NCBI GenBank assembly: GCA_947179485.1
Contig: OX359246.1
Coordinates: 44,929,632 to 44,993,631, forward strand
Reading direction: 5' to 3'
Length of the DNA stretch: 64,000 bases
Source: Allacma fusca
Taxonomy: Eukaryota > Arthropoda > Collembola > Symphypleona > Sminthuridae
Below the pieces are notes generated by a model. That model did not search any database. It had not been told where the DNA came from and worked only from the letters and a program-made list of their open reading frames with translations. Shown here piece after piece: positions 36,537 to 48,500 of the stretch (its first letter is position 1; every line of letters begins with the position of its first letter). The translations under genes and the position numbers were made by a program.

Positions 36537-37175
36537 CTAGCCACTAAAATACAAAATACAAAAATTTATTTGAAATACGTATTTGAAATACATGTATTTA
36601 AAAGTCTGTCATCAGTAGCCTCACCTCCTCTTCATTATCCCCCATCCACTTGGGTCACTAATATTAGTGTGTATGAAGTGCCCGAGTTTGAGGTTGAGGT
36701 GAGAGTGGAGTCACACTCACAGGGAGAGTGTGACTAACTCATAAAGTAGTAACTCACTCGTATAAAGTCAACTCTCGCTATAAGGGCCTAGAAAATGTTG
36801 TTACTTGTACACGTTATAAGTATATAGTCTTAAGCATTGTGTATAGATGAGAGTTGTGAATGGATGTTCCGATCCCTATCTCTTCTATCGCTCACCCCTA
36901 GGGAGTGAGCACTATGTAATTATATATATGTAGTTGTTGTACGTGTACAGTCAGATGATGTTAATTAATCGTAATTAATAGAAGGGGGGTTTAATTTGCT
37001 ACTTCATGTCCATCTTTTTGACAACCAGTAATAATGGCAAAGTCCGTTTTGATTGTCTTATTAACTGTTAAAAATCACCATTTCTTAATGGGATTACAGG
37101 TACATGCAGATGAGCATTTATGTATGGATGTCCATTGCGACTGATATCAAGGACAAACGAAGGATTACTCTCAAT

Positions 37176-37350
37176 CAGGGGTGGATTCAAGGGGTGGCCC
37201 ACCCTGGCCCGGCCAGAGTAAAAAATTTAGGGCCAGGGTAAAAAAAAAGTTGACTAAGGCCCTCAGATTGCAGGTATCATGTGTAAAGACCCACAAATCT
37301 ATTTTGAGGGTTATGGCCAGGATACAAATTATTTTATTAATCCACCCCTG
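37176..37350. mobile_element. 175-bp hAT MITE
   Basis: Terminal inverted repeats CAGGGGTGGATT and AATCCACCCCTG are perfect over 12 bp. The 8-bp target duplication CTCTCAAT lies at 37168-37175 and 37351-37358. Unit 1 has the uninterrupted site near 24650. It is too short to encode anything. Confidence 0.9.
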
Positions 37351-38038
37351 CTCTCAATTAACTCTCTGTGGGATTGTTCTCTAGAAAACCTGATTGTTCA
37401 CCAGCCTCCTATTAATTTTTGAGACACTTACACACAATCCCAACAAATTATATGAGTTCCTAATTCCTGATTTCATTATTTGCCCCGGTACATCGGTTCC
37501 TGATAGTGGACCAAGTGGTTCGACCTTTTCTCGGCTGACCCTTAAATTCTGACCTACAGAAATCTGACATCCTGGGGAATAGTAATTAAGCTATTCCGGT
37601 ATTCCGCTGATTAATTAGTACACAGTTCCTCAGTCAACTTTTTTCAGATACTCCTAGAAATGAACTGACTGTCTTATTGACATATCCACATTTTTGAAGA
37701 ACTCCCTTTTTGAGGAATAATTTTTATTAGCGATGCATAATTGATTATAATGCACGACAAAAAGTACATATGGTAGAAACCCATGCTAATAGACATATGG
37801 AAGAGACCCATCTTAATAATGATCGTAGTAGTAAAGACCTATACCCTAGCACAGGTCTATAATAAAAATCAGCACATGCATTTACCATGTACATTAGCGT
37901 AGGTTTCGACCATGTACGCTATTACTGGTATCTTTTAGTGGATTAGGATGGGACCCCACCATGCACATTAGAAGAGGTTCCCATTCCCATACGACAGCCA
38001 CTACTACACATGTATGCACATACTTTTGAGATTTTCGA

Positions 38039-38348
38039 CTAGATTTGTAGTTCCCTAAGAAAGATCGCAGTACATGCCAGTAACATCCTACAAAACGTAA
38101 TGAAAATCATACTGATATTAGAATTGATTAACGATAAGGATTTCGCATATCCAATAGAAACTTCGGCCCCATCAACCTTAGCCACATTTCCCAGGGGATG
38201 TTCCGAGGTTTCCCATAATTTAAAAATACCAGACGAGAACATTATTTTTGCCCTCTTGAGCACCACATTTTCCAGGATGCCAACTGTTCGGGTGAAGCAC
38301 AGGCCCTGCATGGACGTCAAATTTGACAAGCTATTATCGCGAAACTTG
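38039..38348 (-). pseudogene. ionotropic receptor C-terminal remnant
   Basis: This matches roughly the last 110 residues of the intact receptor, including SLSNLTSMQGLCFTRTVGIL and the third membrane segment. The Trp after MELQI in the intact copy is a TAG stop here (LRELQI then stop at 38039-38041). All upstream receptor sequence is missing, and homology ends abruptly at about 38348, next to transposon sequence. Clearly non-functional. Confidence 0.88.
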
Positions 38349-38768
38349 TTTCCAGTAACCGGAACCGATATTCTCGAGTCCGGGACATTTTTGGCTTCCC
38401 GGAACCGATCCGGAAAATAGAAGCGGTTCCCGAACTGGTTCCGGTTCCTTTCCGAACTGACAGAGAATGTATATGATTCATTTTTATGGAAGACAAAATT
38501 GTGTCGCCTTTCAAATGATAGTTGACAAATGCTGGCCAAATGCAAGTTTCGCGTTTTCATCCAAAACGGCAGCTTTAACAAACCCTTCTCGAAAACTTTC
38601 GGTTTTGATTTTTGTACCCGAAACCGGACCGAAATTTGACGGTTCATAAACCGATGACCCGAAACCGGACCGAAATGTAACGGTTCTTTAAAACGTTGAC
38701 CCGAAACCGTACCGGAACCGAAACCGAACCGGAACCTCAGGAATTCCCGATACCAAACAGAAACACTA
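38349..38768. mobile_element. truncated hAT-like element with CCGAAACCGG words
   Basis: The right end CAGAAACACTA is the complement of TAGTGTTTCTG, the same terminus as the nested element at 33172. ACCCGAAACCGGACCG, CCGGAACCG and complements recur through the piece. The left terminus is absent where it abuts the receptor remnant, suggesting a deletion that removed both the element end and the receptor. Confidence 0.65.
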
Positions 38769-38950
38769 GGGTGGTTTCATTGACATAACTTCACATCATT
38801 TCAAATCAATAAAAAAAATTCTATATAACAAAAAACAACTCCGGTCACAATGGCCACTTGATTTCATAAGCAAATTAAATTTTGTTTTACGGATTTTGAA
38901 TTCAACAATAATTATTGTCTATTTCAATAACCAAAAATAATTAAAAAAAT

Positions 38951-40078
38951 ATTTAAATAACAACATAAAAACAGAAACATAAAAAATATTCAGAATTCTT
39001 TTTCAAGAAATTGTCTTGACGCTCTTTGCACTATATTTTATTGGTTTTCCAGGGGGCGGTCTGAGGAGTCTCTAAGTTATAGGAGAAACTCAGAATCAGT
39101 CTCAATTGCGAAACTGAGGAATATCCGAAGAAGGTAGAATTTCTGTCTATAACATCCTGTCAGTTTGATACTTTCATTCCACGAAAAACAATTGCATTAA
39201 CAGGACCCAAAAATGTGTCGCAAAATTAAAGAGAAAGATCCAGGATCACTCTCAAATGTACCATGGCATTGAGAACGGGGACAAATATTTTTATATTGTT
39301 TTCGTCCACTGAAGAATGGTCTCAGTCTGTGATGAGCCCGCGTTTCCACAACATGGTGTTCCAGGGATTACTTGCGCCATCTCCAAATTGTATACTCAAC
39401 TGATCAAATAAGACTTATTAACTGTCCTATATATAGATAATTCAATTAATACTTTGTACAGAGAAGTAAAAATCTTTCGTGTCTTTTAATTTAAGTTTTA
39501 ATTTAAGAAACGACATGAAATGGACCGAGTCTTATAAACATCGTATGTGTCAATAGGGCATATTTAGGGCATTTTTTGAGGACCCAATAATACACTGGTC
39601 TGGGGTTCATACACAACATAAGAACAAAATCCTAGACTGCACTTGACAAATATGCTTACATCGTTTTTTTTTACTGTGCATTTACTCATCAGCAACAGAA
39701 AAATATTAGATTTGTTATACTCCTTGAGTACACGCGGACTATTTGAACCTCTCAAATTTAATGTAATAAATTGTGGAAGGTATAAAGTTTTATAAGCAAC
39801 CACAACAAAAGCTACAACTAATTACGTAACCTTACAGAACCACGAGCATTGACTTCATTGTAAAACTGCTCAAGGTCACATAATAACTAAAGCTGAGCCG
39901 CAGTAGCCTGCTGACTCCAGTATATTTTTGAACCGTGTCTATATAAAAATACCTTCACATTGTTACACTCCGCAGTCTGTATTTCCAACTTCCAGTCCTG
40001 TACTGCATCCATAGCGTCTTTCAATAATTCTTACACAAATAGTTTTAGCAGCAAAAGGAAAATTTATTATAAATCGCA
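38951..40078. other. intergenic region upstream of isovaleryl-CoA dehydrogenase
   Basis: No gene or defined repeat was recognised. The IVD promoter should lie at the right end. Confidence 0.4.
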
Positions 40079-42355
40079 ATGCGCCAGATAATTTTGCAAG
40101 GGCAGTCAATAGTTTCTAAATTGAACGGCCATTCCTTCTGTTGGAGTAAATTTGGTTCGAAGAGTCTGAGCACATATCCAATTGATGATGTTATTTCTGG
40201 TTTATCCGACGATCATAGGCAGGTTAGTTTCCTTAATGTCTTAATAATGTGATGAACTCAAAAATAATATTTTTGTTTGTATTTTATAAAAGCTTGTGTA
40301 TTTATTTTTGTGATTTTTTAACAGCTCCGAGAAACCGCATTTAATTTCATGCAAAAGGAACTGCAGCCTTTGGCAGCGGAGATTGACCGCTCTAATGATT
40401 TTAAGCAAATGAGGGATTTTTGGCGGAAATTAGGCGACATGGGCTTCCTTGGGATCACTGCAAAATCCGAGTATGGAGGAAGTGATGGGGGCTACTTGGA
40501 TCAGGTTCTAATTATGGAAGAGATGTCGCGAACATCTGCGTCTATTGGTTTGTCCTATGGGGCTCATTCAAATCTCTGCCTCAATCAGATCCATAGGAAT
40601 GGTACCGAAGCTCAGAAAATAAAATATTTGCCAAAAGTGCGTCAATTATTTTTACTAAATTCAGAAAGACTTTTAAGCATTTTAAATTATGTCACAGCAA
40701 TCAAATGTAATAATTTGTTTGTGGCTTTGACCTGAAGCTATGCTCAGGTGAATTTATAGGTGCATTAGCAATGTCAGAACCTAACTCGGGCTCAGATGTT
40801 GTTAGTATGAAGACCAAAGCGGTTCTCAACGGGGACCATTATGTTTTGAATGGAACTAAATTTTGGATAACGAATGGACCTGATGCTGATGTGGTTGTGG
40901 TAAGTTTATCTTCCAAGTTTGGAGCGTTTTAAAATGAATGGGAGATTATTATTTGTAACAAGGATGCTTTCAATGTTTTTTCAACTAATATTTCACTAAA
41001 GGTTTACGCCAAAACCGACTCACAAACTTCTAAGTCTGCGCACGGTGTAACTGCTTTCCTAGTGGACACTAACCAACCGGGTTTTAAAAACGGGAAAAAG
41101 TTGGATAAACTTGGGATGCGGGGCTCAAATACTGGGGAGTTAATTTTTGAGGATTGTATTGTGCCAGGTATTATTCCTATAAACAATAAGAGTTTTCCAA
41201 ATCTGGTATGATAAGTTGGCCTGGAATGAAAAGAGTCCAATTTGTCACTCGAACTTTCGTGATAATTTCATAATAGATTTTGTTTTGTGCAGTTGAAAAT
41301 GTTTTGGGTGAAGTCAATAAGGGAGTATACGTCCTGTTCAGTGGGCTGGATCTTGAACGGCTTGTTTTGGCAGCTGGACCCGTTGGGTAATTAAATGAAT
41401 CTAAGTTTTGTGTAAGAGAGTAGAAAATTTGCCTTCAGCGATTATTTTAATGTCTAAACAAGGTGTGACTATTTTGGTAATTAGTCTTATGCAGGCAGCT
41501 GTGGATGTTTCCTTTGAGTACGTGCATGTGCGGAAACAGTTTAATACAAAAATTGGGGAGTTTCAATTAATGCAGGTAAATCCCTTTTACTTCAATAAAT
41601 TACTTCAAAAAAAGATACAGTGATATAAATTATTTCTACTTTGATAATTATTTCCCTCCAGCTATTCATTCTATTAACTTGTGAGAATTTTCTCTAAAGC
41701 TAAATGTCGACTGTAAGGTTTTAAGCTTGATACATACATTGTTTCTTTTTGCAGGGCAAAATAGCAGACATGTACACAACTTTGAGTGCGTGCAGAACTT
41801 ACCTGTACAGTGTAGCAAGAGCAGCTGATCAAGGACATGTCAATGGCAAGGTATTTTGCAATTCGGATTCACTTTATAATTTTATTCCTCATATCTGTGT
41901 TCCAGCTCGAATTAATTATATGGGCTCATATAAATACTGTAGAATCTCGCATTATCTCAAAAAATGAATATGCGAATAATCAATTACTTTATTTCCGTAG
42001 GATTGTGCTGGTGTGATATTATTTTGCTCGGAAAGTGGAGTCAAGCTATCACTAGAAGCTATTCAATGTTTAGGTAATTTTTATCTCAGATTGAGCTCCT
42101 ATATTCCAGCTTTGTGAGAGCTGCTGGAGCGTTTTTCAAGGAGCTATATGTAGGTATGCAACTTTGGACAAATTGATTCTTCTAACTAATACATTTTTGT
42201 GAACCTAATACCTTTTTCCAGGAGGTAACGGTTATATCAACGACAATCCCACGGGTCGATTTTTACGAGACGCTAAACTCTACGACATCGGGGCTGGAAC
42301 CAATGAAGTCCGACGCCTTGTCATTGGCCGAGCTATCAATCAAGAATATAAATGA
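40079..42355 (+). CDS. IVD: isovaleryl-CoA dehydrogenase, mitochondrial, nine exons
   Basis: Exons are 40079-40222, 40325-40636, 40738-40899, 41002-41167, 41293-41386, 41485-41575, 41755-41850, 42001-42073 and 42222-42355. The product is 423 residues (human about 426). The N-terminus is a mitochondrial presequence ([16 protein letters not shown]). The acyl-CoA dehydrogenase fold follows: [23 protein letters not shown]/substrate loop [39 protein letters not shown] and [33 protein letters not shown] carries Glu at about residue 283, the Glu that is the catalytic base specifically in IVD. The C-terminus has [20 protein letters not shown] and [15 protein letters not shown]. The enzyme oxidises isovaleryl-CoA to 3-methylcrotonyl-CoA in leucine breakdown and passes electrons to ETF. 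All introns keep frame; identification is secure. Confidence 0.97.
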
Positions 42356-45300
42356 GCAACTGGAGGAGCTCTTATCTAAAATATTCAGTACAATTCAAAC
42401 AAGCACTCCAGTTGAAGAATTCAATAATACCTTTTCACAAGTGACTATTTTTGTAAGCTACTCCTTGTCAGGGTCTTCTCCAGCCTTTATCCTGCAAACT
42501 TTATGTTACTGTCAACAATACCTGTCAACATGTTTCAGTATTTCATGTCATTAAAAATCAAAGCGTACAATCAGCAAGATCATCAGTTCACATACCTTTT
42601 TGCATGAATTGCTCAGATGGGTATCACCTAATCCATACATCCGGTCTTTTATCCTCATGAATTGCATCTCCCTTCTCTATATCCTGGTTCTTATGTTTCT
42701 CTGTTTAACTAGATATAGATACTATAAGATATTTAGTACTAAAATTACTACCTTGGTACTTGCAGCACTCCTTTTAGCATTCCTGTCACCACTTTTGCGG
42801 TGACACTTGTTGACAATTCCCCGCAAGGCTAGTCCAATTATATGTATCTAGATATACAAGTAGATACTAATGCCACCGCGAAAACGTGCTTACCATTCAT
42901 CTCACACAGTCCTAGGCCAGACTAATCGTCTAAATTGTGAGTCACATGGAAGTACACACATGTATATGCATGGCCTACAGAAGTAATTACGGCAGTCCAT
43001 ACCAAAGATGATACCTTTCCCAATGATTTACATATACAGCGTACAATTGTTCCTCAAAGTCATTCCAGCTTTAGTAATGGTAGAGTGAAGGATTTCAAGC
43101 ATAAATAACACGAGATTTTACATTTTGTCGCTAAATTACGAAAGTCGTTCTCTTAATCTTTATACATATATAACTTATACAGTGCCGTAAAATCCCCTTG
43201 CAGCAATCACCCCATACAAGAATTTTTTTTTCTCTCATCTTAATGCACAGTCCGCAGTATAGTTTCTGATGCTGTGCCGCTTGTACAAAAGGGTTTGTGT
43301 TACTGGATTTATCACAAATTATATTTAATCATACTACATCCAACACCATGTGTATTTTTGCATATTAATTTGCACATAAAATTCATACATTAATGAGGCC
43401 ATGTCATTGCGCAGTTTAGTTTTTGCCAATTATATGTCAATAACAGTAGTTTCTTTGCTCCAACACTATTCCCATAGTAAAATTTCCGTGTGAATCGTCC
43501 TTGCGTTATCTGTTGGGCAGCAAGGAAATAAAAAAATGTCTCGGAAATTCACGTGAAGGGAAAAATGCTGTCTTGAATTCACTCAGTTTGACTATCCTTA
43601 CAAAATCAGTTTTCCTTCCAAAACTTTAAATTATAGTGGCATTCCAGCATGTATCACATATGTATGTAATTAAATATAATTATGTAAGTTGATGCATAAA
43701 ATAAGCCACACAGGGGATTTTGCAAATATTCTACTGATTCCTTCCCGGAGTCCGTTTCATCAGGATGACTAAAATGTAATCATTTTTGCAAGTCAAGTTC
43801 AAAGGTGAAAGCTTATAGGTTAATGGATACACGCAGCTTGTTTTTGAAAGGAGAAAATTTCCGTTGTGAGATGACAAATTTTTTTAAATGCCCACTGAAT
43901 GAGATGAACTATAATAATTACTGTGTTATATCTCCCATCTACAGATTGCGGATGAAGTGTGATAGAATTATTTTAAATTTACATCCAAATATATAGTTCT
44001 ATAGTTTCCTTGGGAAATGAACTGTACTCCTATAAGTTGAAAAAACTAATAACAAGAATACGGACGCCAAGGAGCACGCATAATATGAAAGCCCTTATTG
44101 TTTAAGATCACACATGAAGCAACAACGTTGGCGACGGTTGGTGATAGTAAATGATGCCATAAATTAAGTCAGTCTATTGAAATTAACTAAAATGCACATA
44201 TTTTATAAATAATGATTTAACCCGTGGCTCATGTCGTCCCCCTGACTGTCATTGAATCAAAGCCAAGGTATCTGACAATTTTTTGTATAAACAAGAACCC
44301 CAGTAGATACAGCTAATGCATATGAATGAGGAATTAGTATTGCCTGCAAATGTCAAGGCAGAAGTTAATTTTTGCCGAGCAAATGTATATCTAATGGTAA
44401 GTGCTACTTTTGGAAGTAAACATTTGTGAATGATTTTAACTTTTCCCATGTGTCATTTACCCATTGTACACAGCGTGTGTGTACAGTTCTTTTGAAAGTC
44501 CGCTTCCATTGTTATTGTAAAACCACTATGCTACATTGACACAAATACAATAATTGTTGTTGTAGACATTTGTTATTGAAATTAGTAAATTAGGAAGGAG
44601 GGATTCAAGCTCTGTTTTTGTGCAATTGATCATGCTATGTGGAGTGAGCTGGGATGAGCATGTGTATCAAAAATATACAGAGGGGAATCAAAAGCTTTGA
44701 CCTAATTGGGCAAAATTTTACACAGCCCCAAAATATTGTGTATGGGTATATGACAGTTGGCAGGGATCCCTTCCCTTGCAAATTATATGAATTTTAATGA
44801 AAAAGCAGGAAGTCCTACTGAATATAATCTATCTATAAATATCTATATTTCAATAAAATTGAAGACTTATTTATTTGTTGGGGTAAAGGCAAAGTTGGGG
44901 CCAGAGGAGTATGTGAGGTATAACAGGGAGTCAAGTCTCCTCTACTATTTCTTTCCCTTGCTATCCCTCCTGTGTCTCTGTCTTTGGGATGTATAGGGAG
45001 GATTGAATCGATTTTTTTGCAGCTAGGTATAGGTACTTATACTGTACTTGGAGAGAGCTTTGACTAAACCTTGCATTCAGAATATTTTTACCAATCGCAC
45101 TCTTCCCGTCTGTCTGTGTGAGTGCCTGGCAGATTTCCACATTTGCAAAAACTCGTGTAGCAATACTTTTAAAACCCCTTCTTTTTCTCCCAAGGTTAAG
45201 GAACTTACAAAGTCTTTAAGCGGGCTTAATTATTATATTTGCCAAGTCGTCTCATATATATATATATATGTACGTGTTAATTACGACAGGATAAAAAGTT

Positions 45301-45583
45301 CAAGGGGAACATTTACAGTCATTCCTACAGTCTTGAGTGAGTTGGGTTGACGATCTAATGAAGAAAATTTATTTCCCTTACTGCTCCTCATACATTGTTG
45401 ACGGTCTTGGTTGGGGCAGAGCAAGAGTATAAGCTTATTGTTGCCAGACTGACGAGAATGACGGGAAATGTTTCTCAGACGGTTTTTATAATTGATAGAG
45501 TTTAGTGTTTCCAATTCACGCTTTTTTCTTTTGGGAGTACCTTTGACCGAATCGATATATATTTTCCCTGAGATTATATTACA
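42356..45583. other. intergenic stretch, no gene seen
   Basis: 3.2 kb between IVD and the PLC gene, both on the plus strand. Open frames here are short and motif-free; the one starting at 42303 is a shifted frame over the last IVD exon. A short TA dinucleotide run is at about 45246-45260. Confidence 0.5.
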
Positions 45584-48500
45584 ATGGGGAAAGCATCTAC
45601 GAATGCTTCCCTCTTCGTGTATCTTTTAGTGGGTCAAGTTTTACTTTCCACCTTTACGCACTCCATGGCAGTGTCTATGCGAGCACTTCATTCCAGCTCA
45701 GCGTCTGCTGAGAGTCAAGATGATCGACAATCAGGTAAATACAAGCTGCTCAAAAGGCAATTAAAACCCGTAATAAATTACATCAATTTTCCCTATATAT
45801 GCTTTCTATATAGTCTCACTACTAACTAGACACGTGTCTATATCTATCTATCTATCTACTAACTAGACACTAGTATTTTTAGATCCAACCAACCAGAGCA
45901 GCTCATAAAAACGAAAATTAAATTTAAATGGGATTTTTAAAGAAATTATTTTAATTGTGTTACTTTTTCTATGAAAGTCTAAAGTGTAAATGAATGTAAG
46001 ATATTTATAATTTGGGAATTGTGCTAAATTCTAATGTAAATATTTTTGGAATTTTAATGGCAAAATTTTCAAAAATTGTGATTGCAAAAATTTCATTCGT
46101 GGTTTCACAGATTCTAAAAACAGTAAATATTTGTATCAAGTTTTACAAGTATTTCACAAAATTTTGGGAAATTTGCAAAAAAGACATGAATTTTCACCAA
46201 CCATACATTTTTAGTATGTATTGGTTGAAGATTTGGCACAAGCTGGTAAGGCTGGTAACAAAATTTCCAGCTCCATTATTCTGATTTTTTAATGGCAAGG
46301 AAACCTGTACTTTTAAAATGATATATAGGATCAGGGTGTGATTTTAAGTAGCCTTTTGACTTGAGAAGCCATAAAATACAGCTGGTTTAAAATTTTGGGA
46401 AACTCAGAGACCACACGGAAGATTAGTTGGACAAAAATGCAGGTGGAAGACTTATAACATAGAAAGCTGTTACATAGTAATCGCGGCCGTATTCAAAACA
46501 CTATTGTTTTCCCTATGCTTCCTACAGATGTACTTATATTTTCCTCCCCGACCTTCATGCTCATTCATAGAAAGGAGGAAAGAAAGAAAACAGCGTAAGA
46601 TTTAGTGGGTGCAATAAGCTACAGACCCATAATAGATACAGATTATATTTTACTGCAATGCAGTTCTGGCGCATCTTGGAGAAGCACTGGTAATTTCACA
46701 GAATGTAGAACAGTTTCTTGTTTCTAGATATTGGATGATGAGAAATTAATGGGATTGTCAGAAAAAAATAGATACAGTACATTTGAAATAATTAAGCTTC
46801 ATTCTTGCGCCATAGTCACTGATTAGTCTGATAAGCAAATAGGTCCACTTGTTGAGAATTTTATAGAGGCAGCAGCAGTGTCATTTAACTGTGTATATGA
46901 TTAGGTAAAAAAATCCTAATTGTTTTATTGTGAGTTAAAGAATTTCCTTTGAACGGGATATAAACTGCAATAGGATTAGGCAAGCAGTTGTAAACATTGT
47001 GAGTTGATGAGTTCTCTAGTATTTGTAATTGCATTGACTTGCAGTCTTGCACACATCCAAAAAGGAATTATTACTTCTCTTGGGTTGCTAAAGGAGAGGT
47101 AAAACATTCATTGTGAATTTTTTCCCATACTGACTTAACCGAGAGGAGTACTTCCTGCAAGTTTAATTACGAGCGTATAGAAGACCGTGTATGATGTTAG
47201 GCAATTTAGAAGACAACTCTTGTTTTGCACATTTACTTTTGAAATACCAACTCAAGAAATGGTTCTTTCCAGATTTTATTTCTCAGAGAGTTATATCTAC
47301 TGATTATTCTTCCTCACTGTAAGAAGGAACTAGAAGAGATCAACTTTAGAAAATTAGTTCATGTTGTGCAAGGAACCAAACCTTATTTATTTGAGCATAT
47401 TTTTAGCCTTTACATTATTTTAATTTACTTTGAATTAAATTTTCATCCCCAGAAAAAAGCGCACATGTGATGTGTATGATGGTTTATTAATTACAAAATG
47501 ATAATTCATTACATATGAAAGAAATTCTGTACAAATTAAAATTCCATTGTTGTAATTTGTAGTGTAATGTACCATGAAATTCCTAGGAAAGTTGACTAAT
47601 ATTATTCTAATTCTTTTATAGTGTGTATGGAGACACCGACAGTGTTCCTGACGGTATCGTCCATTGCCAAGAGCAAGAAAGGGGAGCTTCATGATCGAAT
47701 CATAGAAATAAATTGGAATTACCTGGAACCCCAGTCCGGGGATTGGGTCGGGCTATTTGACCACGACCCTGATGAGAATGGAACTGAGCCCCTGAATCGA
47801 GTGTCTGTGGGGAACCTCCCACGGGGCTATATTAAATCCGACTACCGACTACCAAGACTATCCCTCACAGACAGGGAGGACTCATGTTTAGGATTCTGGA
47901 TTGCTTTAATAAGGGATGAGCGTGTACTGCTCCGGAATTGCCTCCGGATTTATCCAAAATGGATGAAGGAGAATAGGTTTGAGCAAACTTATGGACTAAT
48001 TTTATTTTTAAGAGTATGAGCACATTTATGATAATACAATTATTTTTGTAGAAATATCATCGGAGATATGCCCCTCTCCTCGTTAATCATCCCAGGGACT
48101 CATAATTCCGGGAGTTGGCGAGAGTATGAGGGCCCAGCTTCCGACACTGTTTTTTACCGCTATCTAATCAAGTTCGTGAGCAGAATTTCCTATTTATTAA
48201 GTTGAAGCTTTTTTTAATACGTAGTTTTTTAAATATGCTCATGAACGATTATTGTAATTTTTTAAAAATATGCAGTCAAGATGAGCCAGTGTACCGTCAA
48301 CTAATGCACGGGATTCGTTACCTGGACATCCGAGTGGGTTACTATCCTAAATCTGAGGAAAAATTCTGGATCAATCATAATTTCTACCGAATGCGAGCAT
48401 TATCGGAGATTATTGCAGATGTGAAAAAATTTGTGGAGGAGACTGGTGAAATAGTGATTTTAGATTTCCATCGGTTCCCAGTTGGTTTTGAGGGTCAGCG

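Larger units (their letters stand above)
34641..36765. mobile_element. unclassified unit-2-specific insertion of about 2.1 kb
   Basis: Homology with unit 1 stops after GATCAATCTGG (about 34640) and resumes at GTCAACT..CGCTATAAGG (about 36768), so most of this interval is extra. It begins TGTGAAGG and contains the repeated phrase TCGGCATACGTA near 34702 and 34794. A TATATAAG promoter-like box lies near 35472, before CCTATATATACCCTGAAGGG, and two minisatellite arrays follow. A long solo LTR or another non-coding element is possible. No protein domain is visible; terminal repeats were not resolved. Confidence 0.45.
29421..38950. repeat. tandem segmental duplication, unit 2
   Basis: A degraded copy of unit 1: an F-box scrap, spacer, intact UGT-2, spacer with several transposons, the C-terminal end of the receptor, and the terminal segment at 38768-38940. 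A deletion of about 1.2 kb removed most of the F-box part. Another of about 3.5 kb removed most of the receptor and the following spacer. Confidence 0.85.

Noticed and set aside
36278..36544. Open frame rich in Cys, Phe and Leu on the minus strand
   Set aside because: It is the complement of the 36/47-bp minisatellite; the periodic peptide is a by-product of the repeat.
38039..38647. Apparent 202-residue protein joining receptor C-terminus to another sequence
   Set aside because: The upstream half is transposon sequence with CCGAAACCGG words read in frame by chance; it is not a fusion gene.
42303..42554. 83-codon frame after isovaleryl-CoA dehydrogenase
   Set aside because: It begins in a shifted frame over the last IVD exon and has no motif.
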